The notes beneath the pieces were generated by a model. It had not been told where the DNA came from. It saw only the letters and a list, made by a program, of their open reading frames with translations, and did not search any database. The position numbers were made by a program, and so were the translations under genes. 10,162 nt of DNA from Dehalococcoidia bacterium (GTDB lineage Bacteria; Chloroflexota; Dehalococcoidia; JACPQF01): positions 1 to 10,162 of the forward strand of contig JAUSEJ010000900.1 in NCBI GenBank assembly GCA_030650265.1. The letters are read 5' to 3'. Shown here piece by piece: positions 6,613 through 10,162 of this stretch (position 1 is the stretch's first letter; every line of letters begins with the position of its first letter).

Positions 6613-8019
6613 CTATCGAATCCAATTGTGCTCCCGTCGCCAAAGGGCGGGAACAAGTGAGGCGAGTATGCCCAATAAGGCAATGCTTGAAACGAACAGG
6701 CAAGATTGCCGATAACCGATAATGAAGGCTGCGCTTTTCGGCACGTCGATCGGCGTTGAAAGCAATGCCGCACCCAACACAGCGCTGGAAATGCTAACAC
6801 CTACCGTATGCCCGAACTGGCGGGAGGTCTCCAGCATTCCGGCCGCGAACCCTCGCCGGTCGGCAGGCGTGGTGCTCATAATGATCACATTGTTTGGCGT
6901 GTTGAATGATCCCGTTGCCAGACCAAGCGTGAAGGCGGTGAGCATAATCAGGGGGTAGGGCATCGTTGGAGCAAAGAGCGCCATCGTCCCCATTCCCAGA
7001 CAGACAAGTGTCATCGCCAAAGGGCAGAAAAACCGCCATCCTGTCCGGTCGTAAATCCTCCCGCTCAGGGGCGACGCAATAACGGCGCCTGAGGACAAGC
7101 TTATTACGATTCCTGCCGTATGCGATGGCGAAAGCCCCAGGCCCTTTTCTAACAGGAAAGGCATCAAGAACGAGGATGCCATCATTGTCATGTGAAGAAT
7201 CTGATTGGAAATAATAGAGAAGGCAAATGGCGCGTCGAGCAGGTATGACAGTTCGATCAAAGGCTGAGCAGCGCGTCTCTCGACTACCACGAATAGCAGC
7301 AACCCCCCCGCGATGACGGCTAGCAAAGCGGCGTTATAATGCCATCCTGTTGGCAAGGAAACTCCTGCCGGGTGCAAATGGTTAAAAGAGAGACTGAAGG
7401 CGATCAGTATGATGGCCAGAATAACCGCCCCAAGGTAGTCGATCTTGGGCGGTTTCTCAGGCGGCAGGGGCCCTTGCAGATAGCGCGCTGTAATGATACC
7501 GACGAGCCCGACGGGCAGCGTCAAGTAGAACAGCCACCGCCAGTCAAGGTATTGGGCCATAGAAGTGCTCAAGCTAACGCCAAGGATGCCTCCCATAGAC
7601 GCAGACATGGCGATAATGCCGACGGCTGTGCCCCTCTCTTTAACCGAGAAAGTGTTGGTGATGATGGCCAGGCTGTTTCCCGATATCAGGGCAGCAGCCA
7701 CTCCCTGGAGCATGCGGAACACGATGAGCATGTCGATATTCTGGGACAAGCCACTGGCGGTGCCAACCACAGTGAAAAGAATGATACCGGCCAGGTAAAC
7801 GTTTCGGTGTCCGTAGAGATCGCCAAGCCTACCGGAAACGAGCAGCAAACTGGTAAGTGTCATCAGATAGGCAGTCGGCACCCACCCGGCCACGTCCGCG
7901 CTGACGCCGAAGTAGTCGGCAATCGTCGGAAGTATAGCTGCCAGTGGCGTAACCGTGAGCATGACCAGAATGTTTGTGATGACGCAGGCGACAATGGCGG
8001 CGGTCTTTTGGTTGGCCAG
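6613..8019 (-). CDS. MFS transporter, DHA2 (EmrB/QacA-like) drug:H+ antiporter type
   Basis: This is a major facilitator superfamily permease of about 468 residues with roughly 14 hydrophobic segments, as in the DHA2 branch that exports drugs and other organic compounds using the proton gradient. Motif A is GRLGDLYGHR (63-72), RMLQG follows near 103, and DWRWLFYLTLPVG (160-172) is the WRW/FxxNxP-type segment common in this branch. The first ATG in frame is at 7962 and would cut into the first membrane helix. A CTG at 8019 lies 6-7 bases after a perfect AGGAGGT (8032-8026) and adds ANQKTAAIVACVITNILV, completing helix 1. An in-frame TGA just upstream leaves no other good candidate. I therefore use CTG 8019. 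The gene has its own promoter. Substrate is unknown and no regulator gene is adjacent. Confidence 0.9.
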   Translation of the reverse strand: MANQKTAAIVACVITNILVMLTVTPLAAILPTIADYFGVSADVAGWVPTAYLMTLTSLLLVSGRLGDLYGHRNVYLAGIILFTVVGTASGLSQNIDMLIVFRMLQGVAAALISGNSLAIITNTFSVKERGTAVGIIAMSASMGGILGVSLSTSMAQYLDWRWLFYLTLPVGLVGIITARYLQGPLPPEKPPKIDYLGAVILAIILIAFSLSFNHLHPAGVSLPTGWHYNAALLAVIAGGLLLFVVVERRAAQPLIELSYLLDAPFAFSIISNQILHMTMMASSFLMPFLLEKGLGLSPSHTAGIVISLSSGAVIASPLSGRIYDRTGWRFFCPLAMTLVCLGMGTMALFAPTMPYPLIMLTAFTLGLATGSFNTPNNVIIMSTTPADRRGFAAGMLETSRQFGHTVGVSISSAVLGAALLSTPIDVPKSAAFIIGYRQSCLFVSSIALLGILASLVPALWRREHNWIR

Positions 8020-8051
8020 GCTTCGACCTCCTAGAATTCATGGGCGACCTC

Positions 8052-8080
8052 AGTATAGCAGCCTTCTGATAGCCGGTCAA
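8052..8080 (-). promoter_or_regulatory. Promoter of the MFS transporter gene
   Basis: On the minus strand, TTGACC (8080-8075), an exact 17-bp spacer and TATACT (8057-8052). Each box differs from consensus by one base. The predicted start is near 8045, giving a leader of about 26 bases that includes the AGGAGGT site. It lies after the stop codon of the upstream glycosyltransferase gene, so the transporter can be expressed independently. Confidence 0.8.
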
Positions 8081-8107
8081 TCGCAGGTTGTCTTCAAAAC
8101 TCCAGTA

Positions 8108-8800
8108 TTATCTGGTGTCGGCATAGAACCTGGTCAGGAGGGTCGGTGGCAGGCCGAAGAAATAGGAATAGCGGAGGCACCACATCAGGAAGATGGTACG
8201 AAACAAGCCGTCCTTCTCCCAACGGCGAGCGGACGTAGTGGCGGCCAGAGGCAAGCGCACCACTTTTCCCCGCCTCGACATGCGGGCGCCCAGGTCGAGG
8301 TCCTCCATCAGGGGGATGGGTTGGTAGCCGCCCAATTCAAGAAAGGCCCTGGCCCGGACGAAGATCGCCTGGTCGCCGGTGAAGCCGCCGAAGAGCCTGT
8401 CCCGCAGGTTAATGGCCTTCTCGACGATCCGGTAGACAAGTCGGGGGCTATCAAGACTTAGTTTGAACCGCCCGCCGACGACGGCCGGATCATCCAGCGC
8501 CCCCTCAATCTGACGAAGGGCATTATAGGGAAGAGTAGTGTCGGCGTGGAGAAACAGCAACACATCTCCTTTGGCATTGCGGGCGCCCTGATTCATCTGT
8601 GCCGCCCGGCCCCGCTCCCCCACGAGGACAGAAGCGTACGGTCTGGCTCTTTCTACGGTGTCGTCCGCGCTTCCTCCATCAATGACCAGAATCTCGAAAT
8701 CGCCGTGCAGACCAAGAAGGTTTTGCAGCATCGACTCTATCCCGGCCGCCTCGTCCAAAACCGGCACCAGTACTGAAATCATCACTCTACTTGTGTTCAA
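8108..8800 (-). CDS. Family 2 glycosyltransferase, TIGR04283-type (rSAM/selenodomain-associated transferase 2)
   Basis: The 230-residue protein begins ISVLVPVLDEAAGIESMLQNL and has FEILVIDGGSADDT (35-48), the family 2 nucleotide-binding strand. GERGRAAQMNQGA (61-73) followed by LLFLHADTTLP (81-91) is the characteristic signature of the TIGR04283 group; the HAD aspartate stands where the DXD metal ligand is expected. GFTGDQAIFVR (139-149) and PLMEDLDLGARM (163-174) complete the acceptor side. The start appears to be TTG at 8800, preceded by GGAAGGA; a GTG at 8785 and an ATG at 8782 lack any good ribosome binding site. Only 15 bases separate it from the upstream membrane-protein gene, so the two are probably co-transcribed. 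Substrate is unknown. The radical-SAM and transferase 1 genes that often accompany this family are not in the window. Confidence 0.9.
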   Translation of the reverse strand: MNTSRVMISVLVPVLDEAAGIESMLQNLLGLHGDFEILVIDGGSADDTVERARPYASVLVGERGRAAQMNQGARNAKGDVLLFLHADTTLPYNALRQIEGALDDPAVVGGRFKLSLDSPRLVYRIVEKAINLRDRLFGGFTGDQAIFVRARAFLELGGYQPIPLMEDLDLGARMSRRGKVVRLPLAATTSARRWEKDGLFRTIFLMWCLRYSYFFGLPPTLLTRFYADTR

Positions 8801-8815
8801 GCGTCCTTCCCTGTC

Positions 8816-9787
8816 CTACCGCCGCATGGCGAAGATAAGGCCGCCAACCAGGCTAACGACGGTGACCAGTGCCCAGAACAGTAGCGAAGCGGCCACCGCC
8901 GGCGCTGCCCCAATGTTGACAAAGCCGAAGAAGTAGATATAGGCGCCCTCTCTCACCCCCAGCCCGTTAAAGGAGATAGGAATCATTTGCAGCGCCATGA
9001 TGATGGGAATGACCAGCAGGCAGTAAACGAGAGATACATCTTGCCCGAGAGCGCGAAATATGGCAAAGTTTATCAGGATTACTGTCGCATGAAAGCCGAT
9101 TGACAAGACAATGACCCAAAGGAGGATCCACTTGTTGCTGAAGCTGACCGCCATCGATCTGCCCACGCCCTGGATCTTCTCGCGCAAAGAGAAGATGTTC
9201 GGTATGGAAATTCTGCTCCCGATCAGACGTCTTGCCCCCGGGCTGGCGACGATGGTGATGATGACGCCGAATATAACGAGTACGCCGGCCACAGCGCCGG
9301 TGAAGCCACTGGAGATCTGGTAGCTAAGAACCAAGCCGATGACCGCCGTAAGGCCAAGGGCGAAACCGGCCAGTAGACGCTCTCCCACCACCGATGCTGT
9401 CGCCTCGGGCATCCTCCCCGTGTACCGGCCAATATCGGCAATACGCACTACGTCTCCCCCGATATTGGTTGGCAGGAAGTTGTTGAAGAAGAGGCCAACC
9501 AGGTACGAGGTGAAGAGCTTGGGCAGCGAGACGTGTACGCCCTGTACCGTGAGCAGCCACTGCCACTTATAGGCGCTGATAACCAGAGCGAACACCACGA
9601 GGAACAGGCCAAACGCCAGCCAGGGAATGCTCGCCCCCGCCAGGTTCTCCAAAAACTGCGAAAAGCCCACGCTTTGAAAGAGGATAACCAGTAGCGCCAT
9701 GCTGATCAGTGGCCGGATCAGGCGAGATAGGCCGGGACCTGATTTCTTAATCCGGGTTGTAGGAACGGCCGTCGTTTCTAGTTCCAT
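8816..9787 (-). CDS. Flippase-like / LPG-synthase-TM-domain membrane protein (UPF0104)
   Basis: The roughly 323-residue integral membrane protein has about eight hydrophobic segments after a short basic N-terminus. It carries the signatures of the lysylphosphatidylglycerol-synthase transmembrane family (Pfam PF03706): YKWQWLL (73-79), FFNNFLPTNIGGDVVR (100-115), GERLL (135-139) and PISFNGLGVREGAY (269-282). Without the cytosolic aminoacyltransferase domain of MprF, members are generally regarded as flippase-like or lipid-linked glycan proteins. Transport of a lipid-linked intermediate made with the downstream glycosyltransferase is plausible but inferred. The ATG at 9787 is the natural start; the nearest purine-rich site, GGGAG, is about 13 bases upstream, which is far. 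It lies 152 bp after the preceding gene, across the inverted-repeat element. Confidence 0.9.
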   Translation of the reverse strand: MELETTAVPTTRIKKSGPGLSRLIRPLISMALLVILFQSVGFSQFLENLAGASIPWLAFGLFLVVFALVISAYKWQWLLTVQGVHVSLPKLFTSYLVGLFFNNFLPTNIGGDVVRIADIGRYTGRMPEATASVVGERLLAGFALGLTAVIGLVLSYQISSGFTGAVAGVLVIFGVIITIVASPGARRLIGSRISIPNIFSLREKIQGVGRSMAVSFSNKWILLWVIVLSIGFHATVILINFAIFRALGQDVSLVYCLLVIPIIMALQMIPISFNGLGVREGAYIYFFGFVNIGAAPAVAASLLFWALVTVVSLVGGLIFAMRR

Positions 9788-9821
9788 GATCGGTTGTAGA
9801 CTCCCAGGTATTTACGGTCCT

Positions 9822-9928
9822 AACCGCTGATTCATCAGATTGAAGGATTTCTCAGGTGGGATTCGGGGGCACGGCGTTTTGCCTGCGTCTTCATCAGCGT
9901 AATCCTTTAATCAGCGTAATCTGCGGTT
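9822..9928. repeat. Imperfect inverted-repeat intergenic element, 107 bp
   Basis: Arms 9822-9849 and 9901-9928 are inverted copies of each other, matching at 22 of 28 positions by my alignment and identical at the ends (AACCGC outside, AAGGATT inside). They enclose 51 bp. The right arm is also part of a direct repeat: ATCAGCGTAATC at 9893-9904 and again at 9910-9921, a 17-bp period. It contains no ORF and occupies most of the 152-bp gap. It could be a MITE-like or extragenic palindromic element, or a long hairpin acting on the 3' end of the upstream gene. No target-site duplication is evident. Confidence 0.65.
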
Positions 9929-9939
9929 CAGATATCGTC

Positions 9940-10162
9940 TCACGACGCCGCCGGTCCCCTCCCGGCGGCTATCTTGCGATCGAGGCGGGCTTTCACGGCG
10001 AAGCCAAGGACGAAGAGCGCCGCCACCGCGCCGAAGGCGAGGAGCCCGACTTTGACCCCGCCGGTCAGGTTCTCGCCGAGGATAGAGTATACCACAGTGG
10101 CAGGCAATTGACCAACGCCGGTAGCCACCATGAACTCGAAGAAGCCAATGGAAGTCACGCCG
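9940..10162 (-). CDS. C-terminal part of a probable TVP38/TMEM64 (DedA-like) membrane protein, cut by the window edge
   Basis: At least 74 codons are open from the window edge to TGA at 9942-9940. The visible sequence has FEFMVATGVGQLPATVVYSILGE, which matches the C-terminal GxxPxTxxYxxLG pattern of TVP38/TMEM64 family proteins. A final membrane helix (VGLLAFGAVAALFVLGFAV) and a basic tail (KARLDRKIAAGR) follow. Members are polytopic membrane proteins linked to lipid or membrane homeostasis. The GTG at 10158 is probably internal, because the frame stays open to the edge and the family is normally about 200 residues or longer. It precedes the LPG-synthase-TM-like gene on the same strand, which fits a membrane or lipid cluster. 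The family call rests on a short fragment. Confidence 0.7.
   Translation of the reverse strand, partial: GVTSIGFFEFMVATGVGQLPATVVYSILGENLTGGVKVGLLAFGAVAALFVLGFAVKARLDRKIAAGRGPAAS

Noticed and set aside
7339..8034. Plus-strand open frame of 231 codons antisense to the MFS gene
   Set aside because: It is polar, repetitive in Gln/Asp/His and lacks a ribosome binding site; it is the antisense image of a long membrane-protein gene.
9893..9921. CRISPR-like repeat unit
   Set aside because: Only two 12-bp copies with a 5-bp gap; no array and no cas genes.

Overview
The window is about 10.2 kb of bacterial chromosome of moderately high GC with housekeeping and envelope genes and no sign of phage, plasmid, IS or CRISPR. 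No single gene fixes the phylum. A CIRCE-controlled hrcA-dnaK unit, a PPi-type phosphofructokinase, sigma70-like promoters and a mix of ATG, TTG and probable CTG starts fit an environmental, possibly anaerobic lineage such as Chloroflexota. That placement is inference.

Layout, left to right. Positions 1-154 lie downstream of dnaK and hold an 8-bp hairpin and a strong rho-independent terminator. On the minus strand, hrcA (2235-3251) and dnaK (155-2041) form a heat-shock operon. It has a TTGACA-17-TAGATT promoter followed at once by a perfect CIRCE operator. grpE is absent where it is often found, between hrcA and dnaK. The 193-bp gap instead holds a 38-codon ORF with a near-perfect ribosome binding site and a hairpin. 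dnaJ is also absent, because the terminator abuts the dnaK stop codon. A multi-pass membrane protein (3478-4449, minus) follows, apparently made from a leaderless mRNA. It diverges from a plus-strand pair: a GT-A-fold glycosyltransferase (4649-5404) overlapping, by ATGA, a PPi-type 6-phosphofructokinase (5401-6591).

Tail to tail with the kinase is a DHA2-type MFS transporter (6613-8019, minus) with its own good promoter and a probable CTG start. Last comes a minus-strand envelope/lipid-type cluster: the 3' end of a probable TVP38/TMEM64 (DedA-like) membrane protein (running off the right edge), an LPG-synthase-TM/flippase-like membrane protein, and a TIGR04283-type family 2 glycosyltransferase with a TTG start. 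A 107-bp imperfect inverted-repeat element lies between the first two of these.

Functionally there are three groups: protein-folding stress response (hrcA, dnaK), a glycolytic/sugar-transfer pair (GT, PFK), and membrane or lipid-linked glycan functions on the right. I see no clear undescribed multi-gene system. The points most worth a second look are the grpE-less hrcA-dnaK junction, the inverted-repeat element, the coupled glycosyltransferase-PFK pair and the unusual translation starts.
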